A DNA stretch of 64,000 nt from NCBI GenBank assembly GCA_017539905.1, contig JAFYBZ010000014.1, forward strand, positions 1 through 64,000, in the 5' to 3' direction. This DNA is from Clostridia bacterium (lineage in GTDB: Bacteria > Bacillota > Clostridia > TANB77 > UBA1234). Of this stretch, positions 1 to 10,582 are shown in pieces. The translations under genes and the position numbers were made by a program. The notes beneath the pieces were generated by a model that saw nothing but the letters and a program-made list of their open reading frames with translations, was not told the DNA's origin and ran no database searches. The first letter of the stretch is position 1; every line of letters begins with the position of its first letter.

Positions 1-57
1 ATGTCTTATGTGCGCCGCCAGCGTTTCTCCTGAGCCAGGATCAAACTCTCAAATTGA
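1..57 (-). rRNA. rrs: 16S ribosomal RNA, 5' end only (continues left of window)
   Basis: Read on the minus strand, positions 49 down to 30 give the universally conserved 16S 5' sequence AGAGTTTGATCCTGGCTCAG, followed by the equally conserved AACGCTGGCGGCG block. The gene runs leftward out of the window, so only about the first 57 nt are present. The exact mature 5' end is estimated by comparison with other bacteria. It is the first gene of an rRNA operon transcribed in the same direction as most host genes here. Confidence 0.97.
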
Positions 58-270
58 TTTTCGATCGGATTTCTCCGATTAAGCTCTTTTTTGAGTATCC
101 ATACTCTTGGTTTTATTTGTACTTTATAGTACGATGTTTTTTCTAATTGCTTAGGTTTTGTTTGGTAACTAATCGTTACTCTTAAACCCTTGCAAACGCT
201 TGGTTTTCTCTTACTCTCATTGTTTACTTTTCAATGTGCTTTTCGCTACTTTCAAGCAAGCAGCTTATGA

Positions 271-299
271 ATTATACTAACGTTAATCCATATTGTCAA
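271..299 (-). promoter_or_regulatory. rRNA promoter, proximal (TTGACA-17-TATAAT)
   Basis: On the minus strand a perfect -35 TTGACA (299-294) and a perfect -10 TATAAT (276-271) are separated by exactly 17 nt. This is the last promoter before the 16S gene and matches the sigma-A consensus in every position, as expected for a very strong stable-RNA promoter. Confidence 0.92.
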
Positions 300-314
300 C
301 ACTTTATTTCTTAT

Positions 315-344
315 TACATAAGAAATAATTATTTTGTCGGTCAA
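315..344 (-). promoter_or_regulatory. possible additional rRNA promoter
   Basis: On the minus strand TTGACC (344-339) is followed by TATGTA (320-315) at 18 nt or TTATGT (321-316) at 17 nt. It sits between two much better promoters, so it may be a weak member of the tandem array or chance in AT-rich DNA. Confidence 0.4.
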
Positions 345-352
345 CGCATATT

Positions 353-381
353 ATATTAACATTTAGCAGATTCAATGTCAA
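353..381 (-). promoter_or_regulatory. rRNA promoter, distal (TTGACA-17-TAATAT)
   Basis: On the minus strand TTGACA (381-376) and TAATAT (358-353) are 17 nt apart, with TG one base before the -10 (extended -10). It lies about 80 bp upstream of the proximal promoter in the same orientation, giving the tandem promoter layout typical of rRNA operons. Confidence 0.82.
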
Positions 382-595
382 CAATAAATTTAACTTTTTT
401 GTAATATTTTTAAGTAAAATTTAATGTCGTATTTTTCTAAAAAAGGGCATAAAAAAATACCTAAAAATCTCTAATGAGAAATTCAAGTAAATACTTTAAA
501 CAATTGGCTTTGCTAGCTTTATTTAAATAACTTCTTTACTACCCTTTATTAAAAATAATGAATTTATGATGTGTTCTTCACACCTCACAACTGTT

Positions 596-624
596 ATTAT
601 AGCAAGGTTTTCAAGGTTTTGCAA
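596..624 (-). promoter_or_regulatory. far-upstream sigma-A promoter (TTGCAA-17-TATAAT)
   Basis: On the minus strand TTGCAA (624-619) and a perfect TATAAT (601-596) are 17 nt apart. Transcription would start near 589, about 530 nt before 16S. No gene or ribosome binding site follows, so it either feeds the rRNA operon or drives an unrecognised short RNA. Confidence 0.7.
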
Positions 625-699
625 CAATTATTTTTTTAATCATTTCCGGGTGTAAAGTGCATAAATACTGAGATTGCCAATTTATAGCCAAATATTCAA

Positions 700-737
700 A
701 AAGCATGTTTTTAAAAAAATTTTTAAAAACATGCTTT
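700..737 (-). terminator. intrinsic terminator of the SseB-like gene
   Basis: A 13-bp inverted repeat, AAAGCATGTTTTT (700-712) with AAAAACATGCTTT (725-737), begins a few bases after the stop codon of the gene at 744. The stem is AT-rich with a GCATG core and is followed on the minus strand by T-rich sequence. It separates the operon from the rRNA promoters. Confidence 0.75.
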
Positions 738-743
738 AAATAG

Positions 744-3974
<3,231 letters not shown>

Positions 3975-3990
3975 AAAAACACTTCCTTTA

Positions 3991-4248
3991 TTACAATATG
4001 ATATCGTCATTTAGAGATGAAATATATGAGTTTAAAGCTTGAATATCATTTTGGTCTTCAACCTTTTTAATAAATCCATCTTGTCCCATAATTCCGCTAA
4101 ATATATTTATCTCGTTATTTGCATTTAAAGAATAATCTGTATAAACTGCAAAGTCATCATCTTTTCCATTCAAATTAACGACACTTAAAAGTGAAAACTC
4201 TTTAACATCTCCATTATCATCTTTAACAAATAGTTTGTCTTCATCCAT
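3991..4248 (-). CDS. DUF1292 family small protein
   Basis: An 85-residue acidic protein whose central part (EFSLLSVVNLNGKDDDFAVYTD) matches the pattern of DUF1292 (YrzB-type) proteins common in Bacillota, which have no established function. The ATG is preceded by AGGTAGGG. The gene is packed 9 nt after the phosphatase gene and 16 nt before pgsA. Its ending ISSLNDDIIL is unremarkable. Confidence 0.75.
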   Translation of the reverse strand: MDEDKLFVKDDNGDVKEFSLLSVVNLNGKDDDFAVYTDYSLNANNEINIFSGIMGQDGFIKKVEDQNDIQALNSYISSLNDDIIL

Positions 4249-4257
4249 TATAAATCC

Positions 4258-5721
4258 CTACCTTTCTAATTTATCTACAACAACCGCTGTTGTATTGTCT
4301 TTGCCAGCCTCTATTCTATCACAAAATCCTATCATTTTCCTAGGATTTATAGATAAAGTTGTGATAGCGCAATCAACTAGTTTTTGTGCTAGTTTTTTTG
4401 GATCGCTTATCTTAACGCAAGTTGAAATACCTTGATTTCCGAGACAGTCGGATACACCATCTGAGCATAACACCAATTGATCAAAATCTCTAGTATCTAG
4501 TTCAAAAAAATCTGGTCTACAAGAATCTATATTTGGTGAACCAATATATCTTGTTATGGTGCTTGAATACATATAAAATCTCATATCATCTTCAGTAATT
4601 CCGGGCTTCAACTCTCTAAACATTTTCATATAATCTATATGTGCGCTTGAGTGATCAACTGTTACTTGCCTTAAAGCACCATCTTTAACTGTATATGTTC
4701 GTGAATCTCCAACATTCATAACAATTGCTTTATTATCTCCAATTATTGCACCAGTGAGCGTAGCTCCAGTATGTCCACCATATTCTTTAAACACACTAGC
4801 AGAAATACCAGTTATTACACTTTGTAACTCGGCATATAATTCAACAGTATTTATAATATTAGAATTAAATACCCTATTTTCGAACCACTCTTTCATAGCA
4901 GATACAACAATGTGACTTGCTTCTTCTCCAGCTTCTAATCCACCCATACCATCTGATACAATTGCAAGTCTTAGATTTTTTACTTTTGGGTGTTCCATAA
5001 TTAAAAGAGCATCTTCTTGGTTCTTTCGAATTTTTCCAACATCTTGGCAATAATACATACCATATGTATTACCAGATGTGTGTTTAATCCCATTTGCATA
5101 TCCACTCTTAATTATCGATTTGGCTTTAAGCAAATTACTATTGAAAAATTTCTTGACAATAATTGGTTTTGATTTATCTATTTCAAATTGACTTGCAAAT
5201 TCAATTGATGCATCATTTACAATTTGACCATATACATCTTTTTTCCAATTTGGCCCTAATACATTATACATTGATTGCACATAAGAATTTATATATTGTC
5301 TTGCAGAAATGTCTTGGCTATCGACATCTCTAGTAAATCTAACATCATTGTTTTCAAAAGCATTTAATATACTATTCTTTGTCATCTCAAGACCAGAAAA
5401 GTTTGTTCTTCCTTGAGCAAACAAAGTATCATATTTCATGTAAGTCATGATAACAGCTCTATCAAAATATGAGAATTCTTGGTTGGTAAATACTGGATGC
5501 ATGCCATTTATAAAAATAGATTGCTTAGGATATGGATTTCCAGTATATGTAGCTTCCTTATATTCTCTAATTATCTTTTTTATATATTTTTCAATTATTT
5601 TGCCCTTAATAGTCTTACTTTCATTGAAAAGAGAATCAAGTTCTTGCATTAAATAAGTAATGCCACCTTTATCGTACTTTTTCTTTAGATGATTCTCAAA
5701 ATCCATATCATTACGTATCAT
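4258..5721 (-). CDS. PP2C-type serine/threonine phosphatase with N-terminal extension
   Basis: A 487-residue protein. The C-terminal half (from about residue 225) is a PP2C/PPM phosphatase: NQEDA with a metal-binding Asp, SDGMGGLEAGE, the GHTGATLTGA segment, GDSRTY, LCSDGVSD and a final DNTTAVVV with the last metal ligand. It should remove phosphate from Ser/Thr residues in a Mn/Mg-dependent way. The first roughly 210 residues have no transmembrane segment and match nothing I recognise, so they may be a regulatory domain. GGGAGGTGAGTT precedes the ATG. No partner Hanks kinase is in the window. It is the first gene of the pgsA-ligA operon. Confidence 0.88.
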   Translation of the reverse strand: MIRNDMDFENHLKKKYDKGGITYLMQELDSLFNESKTIKGKIIEKYIKKIIREYKEATYTGNPYPKQSIFINGMHPVFTNQEFSYFDRAVIMTYMKYDTLFAQGRTNFSGLEMTKNSILNAFENNDVRFTRDVDSQDISARQYINSYVQSMYNVLGPNWKKDVYGQIVNDASIEFASQFEIDKSKPIIVKKFFNSNLLKAKSIIKSGYANGIKHTSGNTYGMYYCQDVGKIRKNQEDALLIMEHPKVKNLRLAIVSDGMGGLEAGEEASHIVVSAMKEWFENRVFNSNIINTVELYAELQSVITGISASVFKEYGGHTGATLTGAIIGDNKAIVMNVGDSRTYTVKDGALRQVTVDHSSAHIDYMKMFRELKPGITEDDMRFYMYSSTITRYIGSPNIDSCRPDFFELDTRDFDQLVLCSDGVSDCLGNQGISTCVKISDPKKLAQKLVDCAITTLSINPRKMIGFCDRIEAGKDNTTAVVVDKLER

Positions 5722-5792
5722 AACTCACCTCCCAAGCACAAAATACCATTATCTCACTTATATTTTATGATAAAAGGTCTTAAATTCATTAA

Positions 5793-5836
5793 AAATAGCT
5801 ATTTCTTAATAAAATCTTAATATTAAGGCTATTTTT
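5793..5836. repeat. inverted repeat in the phosphatase promoter region
   Basis: AAAAATAGC and GCTATTTTT form 9-bp arms flanking an AT-rich centre that itself contains TTAATA/TATTAA. It lies between the divergent phosphatase gene and the plus-strand gene at 5993. It could be an operator or a weak terminator, but the low complexity makes chance plausible. Confidence 0.35.
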
Positions 5837-5838
5837 GC

Positions 5839-5867
5839 TTGATTTCGAGCCTAATCGATGTTATAAT
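5839..5867 (+). promoter_or_regulatory. promoter of the solitary gene at 5993 (TTGATT-17-TATAAT)
   Basis: TTGATT (5839-5844) and a perfect TATAAT (5862-5867) are 17 nt apart, and TG one base before the -10 makes it an extended -10 promoter. It reads rightward, against the neighbouring host operons, and leaves a leader of about 120 nt. Confidence 0.82.
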
Positions 5868-5873
5868 GATTAT

Positions 5874-5992
5874 GTTAACTAAAAGCACGATTTTTGGCTT
5901 TGTAGAGCCATATGAGAGGAGATTGATATATAAAAGACTTATCCATTGGTAATCTCAAAAACACTATATCATTACAGCATGGAGGCAATTAA
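5874..5992 (+). promoter_or_regulatory. folded 5' leader of the gene at 5993
   Basis: The leader has a GGCT/AGCC hairpin (about 5898-5911). After it, GAGATT (5921-5926) can pair with AATCTC. GATATA, directly after the first arm, can pair with TATATC further downstream, so the two helices would interlock as an H-type pseudoknot. The real ribosome binding site GGAGG lies 8 nt before the ATG. The AT-rich helices make the pseudoknot tentative. Confidence 0.4.
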
Positions 5993-6442
5993 ATGAGATT
6001 TTCTAAGATCCAAAAATATCCTGAATGTCCGGCTCGTATCACATTTTTATGTTCTAGAGATAGTATTGCAAAAGAAAAATTCCCCGAGGCCATGAAATCA
6101 GACAAGCTTCGCTTCCAGTTTGATGGCGCAATCCGCACGCTGGTTCAGAAAGGCGAAGAAGCAGAAGTCTATGTTAGAATGGTTCGTAACCCGCTGACTG
6201 ACATCAAAGATGCCCACTTCTTTTTGAGCGAGCATGGAAATTATCATATCGGAGACCATACTGGGGAACGGTTTACCCACAGGGACATTTATAAATACAA
6301 TTTGGGTAACTATTCCTATTACCAGGATGAGTATTACTTCCTCGCCATTAAAAAGCTGTACGAAGAAAATGGCCTGGAAACCTATGAACTCCTTGTTACA
6401 AAGAAAAAGCCGAGCAACGAAAAGCGTGCTCAGCAGGATTAA
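5993..6442 (+). CDS. Unrecognised 149-residue protein, solitary GC-richer gene
   Basis: I do not recognise this protein. It is soluble, with no signal peptide or membrane segment. It is rich in aromatic and charged residues and has two cysteines near the start (KYPECPARITFLCS) and a tyrosine-rich stretch (NLGNYSYYQDEYYF) near residue 105. GGAGG precedes the ATG. The gene stands alone on the plus strand between two minus-strand host operons, with its own promoter and terminator. It uses G/C-ending codons (AAG, CGC, CTG) far more than its neighbours, which suggests a different origin or selection regime. It resembles the five other solitary plus-strand genes in layout, not in sequence. Confidence 0.82.
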   Translation: MRFSKIQKYPECPARITFLCSRDSIAKEKFPEAMKSDKLRFQFDGAIRTLVQKGEEAEVYVRMVRNPLTDIKDAHFFLSEHGNYHIGDHTGERFTHRDIYKYNLGNYSYYQDEYYFLAIKKLYEENGLETYELLVTKKKPSNEKRAQQD

Positions 6443-6450
6443 AAAATAGA

Positions 6451-6481
6451 CGGTTGCATGTTAAATGCGACCGCCTTTTTT
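6451..6481. terminator. bidirectional terminator between the 5993 gene and tsf
   Basis: CGGTTGCAT (6451-6459) pairs with ATGCGACCG (6465-6473) with one G-U pair, followed by T6 on the plus strand. On the minus strand the A-run before the stem supplies the T tract, so it can stop both the solitary gene and the convergent tsf transcript. Confidence 0.9.
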
Positions 6482-6482
6482 A

Positions 6483-7415
6483 TTATCCATTAATTTGTTT
6501 CATAACTTCTTCAGCAAAGTTTTCTTCTTTCTTCTCGATTCCTTCGCCTCTCTCAAGTCTAGCAAACTTAACAAATTTAAGTGATGGAGCATTTAATGAA
6601 GCTCCTGTGTTCTCAACTAATTTACCAACTGTAATGTCTGGATCTTTAACAAATTCTTGCTCTGTGATAACAACATCTTTATAGAATTTGTTGATTCTTC
6701 CTTCAACCATCTTTTCAGCGATAGCTTCTGGCTTACCTTCATTAACAGCTTGAGCTTTAATGATTTCTTTTTCTTTTTCAATAACATCAGCTGGAACTTC
6801 TTCTCTTGAAGAATATTCTGGCTTAGCAGCTGCAACATGCATTGCAACATCTTTTGCCATTGTCTTGAACTCATCGTTAGCTTTAAGATCTGACATGTTA
6901 TCAGCTGTGAATTCAACTAATACACCGATTCTTCCATCGCCATGAATATAGCTCTCAACATATGTATTATCATTTCCTTTGAAATGAGTGAATCTTCTAA
7001 TTGTTGTATTCTCACCAATCTTAGCAACAAGATTTGTAAGAGCTTCAGCTACTGTTGTATCTCCTTCGAATTTTTGTTCTTTAAGAGCTTCAACATCAGC
7101 TGGGCTGTTATCTTCAATGTGTTTAGCAACATCAGCAACGAATTTTCTAAAGTCTGGATTCTTAGCAGCGAAGTCTGTTTCGATGTTAACTTCAACTAAT
7201 ACACCATCTTTATTATCTACTGATTTATAGCTTTCTACTAAACCTTCAGCAGCAATTCTTCCTGCTTTTTTAGTAGCTTTAACAATTCCTCTTTCACGAA
7301 GTAAATCTTGAGATTTTTGCATATCTCCATCTGTCTCAACAAGTACTTTCTTACATTCCATAATTCCAGCACCTGTTAACTCTCTTAACTCTTTAACTTG
7401 TTCTGCAGTAATCAT
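6483..7415 (-). CDS. tsf: Elongation factor Ts
   Basis: A 310-residue nucleotide exchange factor for EF-Tu. The N-terminal UBA-like motif with LRELTGAGIMECKKVL is diagnostic, followed by the EF-Tu-binding core (TDFAAKNPDF near residue 80) and the C-terminal dimerisation region. AAGGAGG precedes the ATG. It is cotranscribed with rpsB, whose stop lies 21 nt upstream, which is the conserved bacterial arrangement. Confidence 0.98.
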   Translation of the reverse strand: MITAEQVKELRELTGAGIMECKKVLVETDGDMQKSQDLLRERGIVKATKKAGRIAAEGLVESYKSVDNKDGVLVEVNIETDFAAKNPDFRKFVADVAKHIEDNSPADVEALKEQKFEGDTTVAEALTNLVAKIGENTTIRRFTHFKGNDNTYVESYIHGDGRIGVLVEFTADNMSDLKANDEFKTMAKDVAMHVAAAKPEYSSREEVPADVIEKEKEIIKAQAVNEGKPEAIAEKMVEGRINKFYKDVVITEQEFVKDPDITVGKLVENTGASLNAPSLKFVKFARLERGEGIEKKEENFAEEVMKQING

Positions 7416-7436
7416 TTATTATTTCCTCCTTGGTTA

Positions 7437-8174
7437 TTATTCTTGTACAACTTCTTCTTCATCTTCATCGTCAGCTTTCTTAACTGCATCTTCACCTTGT
7501 CTAGATTCGATTACAGCGTTAGCCATAGCTTCGATAATAAGTTTGATAGCACGAATTGCATCATCATTTCCAGGAATAACATAATCAACATCTTCTGGAT
7601 TACAGTTTGTATCAACTAGTCCAAATACTGGAATACCAAGTTTTCTAGCTTCTAAAATAGCTATTCTTTCTTTCTTAGGATCTACAACGAACATAGCTCC
7701 TGGAACCTCTTGCATATCTCTAATACCATTAAGGTTCTTTTGTAATTTTTCCATTTCTTGTTTAAGCTTTGTAACTTCTTTCTTAGGAAGACGTTCGAAT
7801 GTACCATCTTGTTCCATTCTCTCTAATTCCTTCATTCTTTCAACTCTTGAACGAATTGTTTTGAAGTTTGTAAGCATTCCACCAAGCCATCTCTCGTTAA
7901 CGTAGTACATTCCGCATCTTTCAGCTTCTTCTTTAACGCATTCTTGAGCTTGTTTCTTTGTTCCAACGAAGATAACTGTCTTACCTTCATCACAGATTTT
8001 CTTTAGCTCTGCATAAGCTTCATCAATCTTCTTTGCTGTTTTTTGAAGATCGATAATATAGATACCATTTCTGGCTGTGAAGATGTATGGAGCCATTCTT
8101 GGATCCCATCTTCTTGTTTGGTGTCCAAAGTGAACACCAGCTTCCAATAATTGTTTCATAGCAACTACTGACAT
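7437..8174 (-). CDS. rpsB: 30S ribosomal protein S2
   Basis: A 245-residue small-subunit protein. The start [19 protein letters not shown] is typical of S2, as are the [12 protein letters not shown] and VVDPKKE segments. The acidic tail ([10 protein letters not shown]) is common in Bacillota. I took this ATG because GGAGG lies 8 nt upstream. A frame opening 10 codons earlier has no site. It is the first gene of the rpsB-tsf operon. Confidence 0.98.
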   Translation of the reverse strand: MSVVAMKQLLEAGVHFGHQTRRWDPRMAPYIFTARNGIYIIDLQKTAKKIDEAYAELKKICDEGKTVIFVGTKKQAQECVKEEAERCGMYYVNERWLGGMLTNFKTIRSRVERMKELERMEQDGTFERLPKKEVTKLKQEMEKLQKNLNGIRDMQEVPGAMFVVDPKKERIAILEARKLGIPVFGLVDTNCNPEDVDYVIPGNDDAIRAIKLIIEAMANAVIESRQGEDAVKKADDEDEEEVVQE

Positions 8175-8293
8175 TTTTAAATTCCTCCTTTTTGTTATTT
8201 GCACTCAAATGTGCCCTCTACCGCACTTATAGAGCAACTTTTACTAAAGTCACAATGCACTATAAATGATGCTCGGTATGTGTTTTATGTTTA

Positions 8294-8371
8294 CACACGG
8301 CGATTATTTTACCATTTTCAGTTAGTAAAAGCAAGCTTTTTCTAGCTGAAAATGGTAAAAATTTGCGTGTG
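8294..8371. repeat. 78-bp near-perfect palindrome over the rpsB promoter
   Basis: Positions 8307-8332 pair with 8335-8360 over 26 bp with one mismatch and one G-T pair (core ACCATTTTCAG / CTGAAAATGGT). CACACG/CGTGTG at 8294-8299 and 8366-8371 extends it outward. The rpsB -35 and -10 both lie inside the left arm. It could be a miniature mobile palindrome, an operator-like cruciform, or both. Confidence 0.7.
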
Positions 8372-8427
8372 AGGACGTGCTTTTTTGGGATGCTTTTTTG
8401 GGACACTTACAAAAAAGCACGTCCTCA
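8370..8427. repeat. GTAAGTGTCCC hairpin repeat, copy 1
   Basis: An 18-bp perfect stem, 8370-8387 with 8410-8427 (outer GAGGACGTGC, inner T6), with a loop that reads GTAAGTGTCCC on the minus strand. It directly follows the stop codon of the gene at 8435 and probably acts as its terminator. Similar elements occur at 20901, 44823 and 53608. Confidence 0.8.
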
Positions 8428-8434
8428 TAGATAA

Positions 8435-10582
8435 TTACTTAATTCCAAATAAATTCTTAAAGAAATCTCCTATCTTTTGGAAGACTTGGACTAATTTGTC
8501 CCAAAAACCTACTTTTTCATGCTCAGGCTCTAAATCAGCTGTATCCTTGAAATTGAACTCTTTTATAGCCTCTGTTTGAACATAGATTTGGACTCTTTCC
8601 ACATTTTCATTTTTCTCAGATGCAAATGAAACCGGATCTGCATTAGGGTCCATATTGAATATATTAGTTTCATTTTCAATATCATCTGATTCTTCTTTAA
8701 TCGTATTATAAATCTTATTTTTTGCATTCTTTAATGGGATACTTTGATTAGTTGCTCCCTTTAATGTTGTCATTAATCCTTTTGTACTATCTAACGTAGC
8801 CTTCGTACTAGTATGCATATCATTTGAAATTGTATTCAAATCATTTTGAGCAAGTGTTAGCAAGTCTTGTGTAATAGAATATATTTTTTTCAAATTCTTT
8901 TCTAATACTTGTATGTTGTTTAGCAATATAGATAGGTTATCTAATGCTTCATTTAGCTCCATAGTGTCAGTACTTAATTTATCATCTAATTGTTTTGTTA
9001 CAATATCAATCATAGAATTAATAGTCTTAATTGTATTGTTGGCATTTTTAATTGTATCAGGTAAGTTCTTAGAATAGTCTTCATACTTGTCAGCAACTTC
9101 GTATAAATCTATTAAATCACCTTGTAAATCTTTAAGACTTTTTGAAAGAGATGAAGTATTTTTGTTGGTATCACCCATCAAATCTTCAGCCTTCTTCATT
9201 TCATTTGATACTTTTGTTAAATTGCTTCCAATATCCTTTGCAATTCCACCTACTTCCATAGCAAGCGATGGATCTACAGCAGCTATCTCTCCAGCAACTT
9301 CTCCAAGTTCTTGAGCATCACTAGCTATATCTGTTAAGCCATTTTTTACAGCCTTTAAATCGATATCAGAAACAGAGTCAACATTTCCTAAAAGCTTATT
9401 TAATCCACCAATACTATTCTTTGTAGATGCTATAACATTCTTTAATGTCTTTAAATCCTTGTTTACTCCTTCAGAACGTTTTTGAATTCTATCTAAGTCT
9501 TTTTCATTTTGCTCTAAATTATTTGAAAGACTTTTCAACTCTTTGTTCAAATTGTTTAAAGTTGTTTTAGTTTCATTTACTCTAGTTTTTAAATAAGCAA
9601 TTTCATTAATTATTGTTGTCACATTATTATCTATGTTTGTAAAATCTCCACTTATACTTTCAAGTGTTTCACTTATTCCAGCAATACTTTGGCTTCTAGT
9701 ATCTTTTCCATTGTTTATCAAATCAAGTGAATCTTCAAATCCATTAAGACCAGAAATAACTTCATCTATATTCTTTCCAGAATCTGATAAGCTATTTAAT
9801 ATAACATCAAAGCTACTATTTAATTCTTGAAAAGCATCTTTAATTTTCTTTCTATCGTCAACTAAATCTTGAATCACTTCTTGAATATCTCCAACTAATG
9901 GAACCATACCAATTGTTAGCCCATCCATATAGAAGTCATCAGTCCCAAGTTCAATTGATACTGTTTTTTCTTGTCCAGGCAAAATCATAAACGTCAAAGT
10001 TTTAGTATTACCGACTGTAGACTCAATAGCCTCATCTGATTCAACACTTATGTACTCTGTCATATCAAAATTACTTTGAATTTCCATCATATAATTATTC
10101 TTATAGTATTCAGGTGCACCTTCATTAGGTATCACATGAATTTCAACCTTTACTAATCCCTTTTGATGAATCAAATCTTGTGCGAGTGTTTCTTTTCCAT
10201 TAAGATAATACTTTATTTCAAAACTCCATGGTGCCTTTTTTGCATATTCTATTGAAGAAGACCCAATATATGAAAATGACTTATCGCCTTTATCTACTTT
10301 AAACAAGATACTATCACCTGAAATTATCGGTGTATTGTTTCCAGTAAGGATTTGATATTTATCATAGACACCATAATCTTTTACTTCATCAACATTTGAT
10401 ATATCAAAGTTATTATAAATATTTACCTTTGTTGGATTGCCATAAACATCACTATTTATATATACAGATTCTTTTTTATTAAGTATTACTTTATCATCTG
10501 AAGCAAAAGTGGCAGAAGGTAAATTTGGCAACAATAAAGTAATAGCTAATACACCAGATACAATTCTCTTACTTGTTTTCAT
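8435..10582 (-). CDS. Secreted coiled-coil protein paired with MMPL exporter
   Basis: A 715-residue protein with a signal peptide (SGVLAITLLLPNLPSATFA). It has a beta-rich first third, then a very long helical coiled-coil stretch from about residue 230 to 600 rich in Leu, Asn, Asp and Lys. The end has an amphipathic FFKNLFGIK tail but no membrane anchor. The start chosen lies 9 nt after AAGGAG and overlaps the MMPL stop by 14 bases. The architecture recalls extracytoplasmic coiled-coil proteins accompanying RND/MMPL transporters (YhgE/Pip-like regions), so a periplasm-like scaffold or adaptor role is an inference. Confidence 0.7.
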   Translation of the reverse strand: MKTSKRIVSGVLAITLLLPNLPSATFASDDKVILNKKESVYINSDVYGNPTKVNIYNNFDISNVDEVKDYGVYDKYQILTGNNTPIISGDSILFKVDKGDKSFSYIGSSSIEYAKKAPWSFEIKYYLNGKETLAQDLIHQKGLVKVEIHVIPNEGAPEYYKNNYMMEIQSNFDMTEYISVESDEAIESTVGNTKTLTFMILPGQEKTVSIELGTDDFYMDGLTIGMVPLVGDIQEVIQDLVDDRKKIKDAFQELNSSFDVILNSLSDSGKNIDEVISGLNGFEDSLDLINNGKDTRSQSIAGISETLESISGDFTNIDNNVTTIINEIAYLKTRVNETKTTLNNLNKELKSLSNNLEQNEKDLDRIQKRSEGVNKDLKTLKNVIASTKNSIGGLNKLLGNVDSVSDIDLKAVKNGLTDIASDAQELGEVAGEIAAVDPSLAMEVGGIAKDIGSNLTKVSNEMKKAEDLMGDTNKNTSSLSKSLKDLQGDLIDLYEVADKYEDYSKNLPDTIKNANNTIKTINSMIDIVTKQLDDKLSTDTMELNEALDNLSILLNNIQVLEKNLKKIYSITQDLLTLAQNDLNTISNDMHTSTKATLDSTKGLMTTLKGATNQSIPLKNAKNKIYNTIKEESDDIENETNIFNMDPNADPVSFASEKNENVERVQIYVQTEAIKEFNFKDTADLEPEHEKVGFWDKLVQVFQKIGDFFKNLFGIK

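Larger units (their letters stand above)
58..743 (-). other. rRNA operon leader and upstream region, no protein gene
   Basis: This stretch has no convincing coding sequence. Read leftward it holds several sigma-A promoters (described separately), then an A-rich leader with small hairpins just before 16S, for example ATCGGA/TCCGAT near 62-77, as expected for a pre-16S processing region. The far right end holds the terminator of the SseB-like gene. Short open frames here are AT-rich, lack ribosome binding sites and look spurious. Confidence 0.7.
8175..8434 (-). promoter_or_regulatory. rpsB promoter and about 125-nt leader
   Basis: On the minus strand TTGCTT (8334-8329) and TAAAAT (8311-8306) are 17 nt apart, giving a start near 8299. 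The leader can fold: ACTTT/AAAGT hairpin, TATAG/CTATA and GTGC/GCAC pairings precede the GGAGG site, which is suggestive of autoregulation by S2 but not a leader I can name. Upstream of the promoter the gap is filled by two palindromic elements described separately. Confidence 0.6.

Noticed and set aside
5915-5955. A TTG-started leader peptide in the 5993 leader, and a similar one at 14355-14408.
   Set aside because: The possible ribosome binding sites are too close (5993 leader) or too far (14437 leader) from TTG, and the peptides share nothing.
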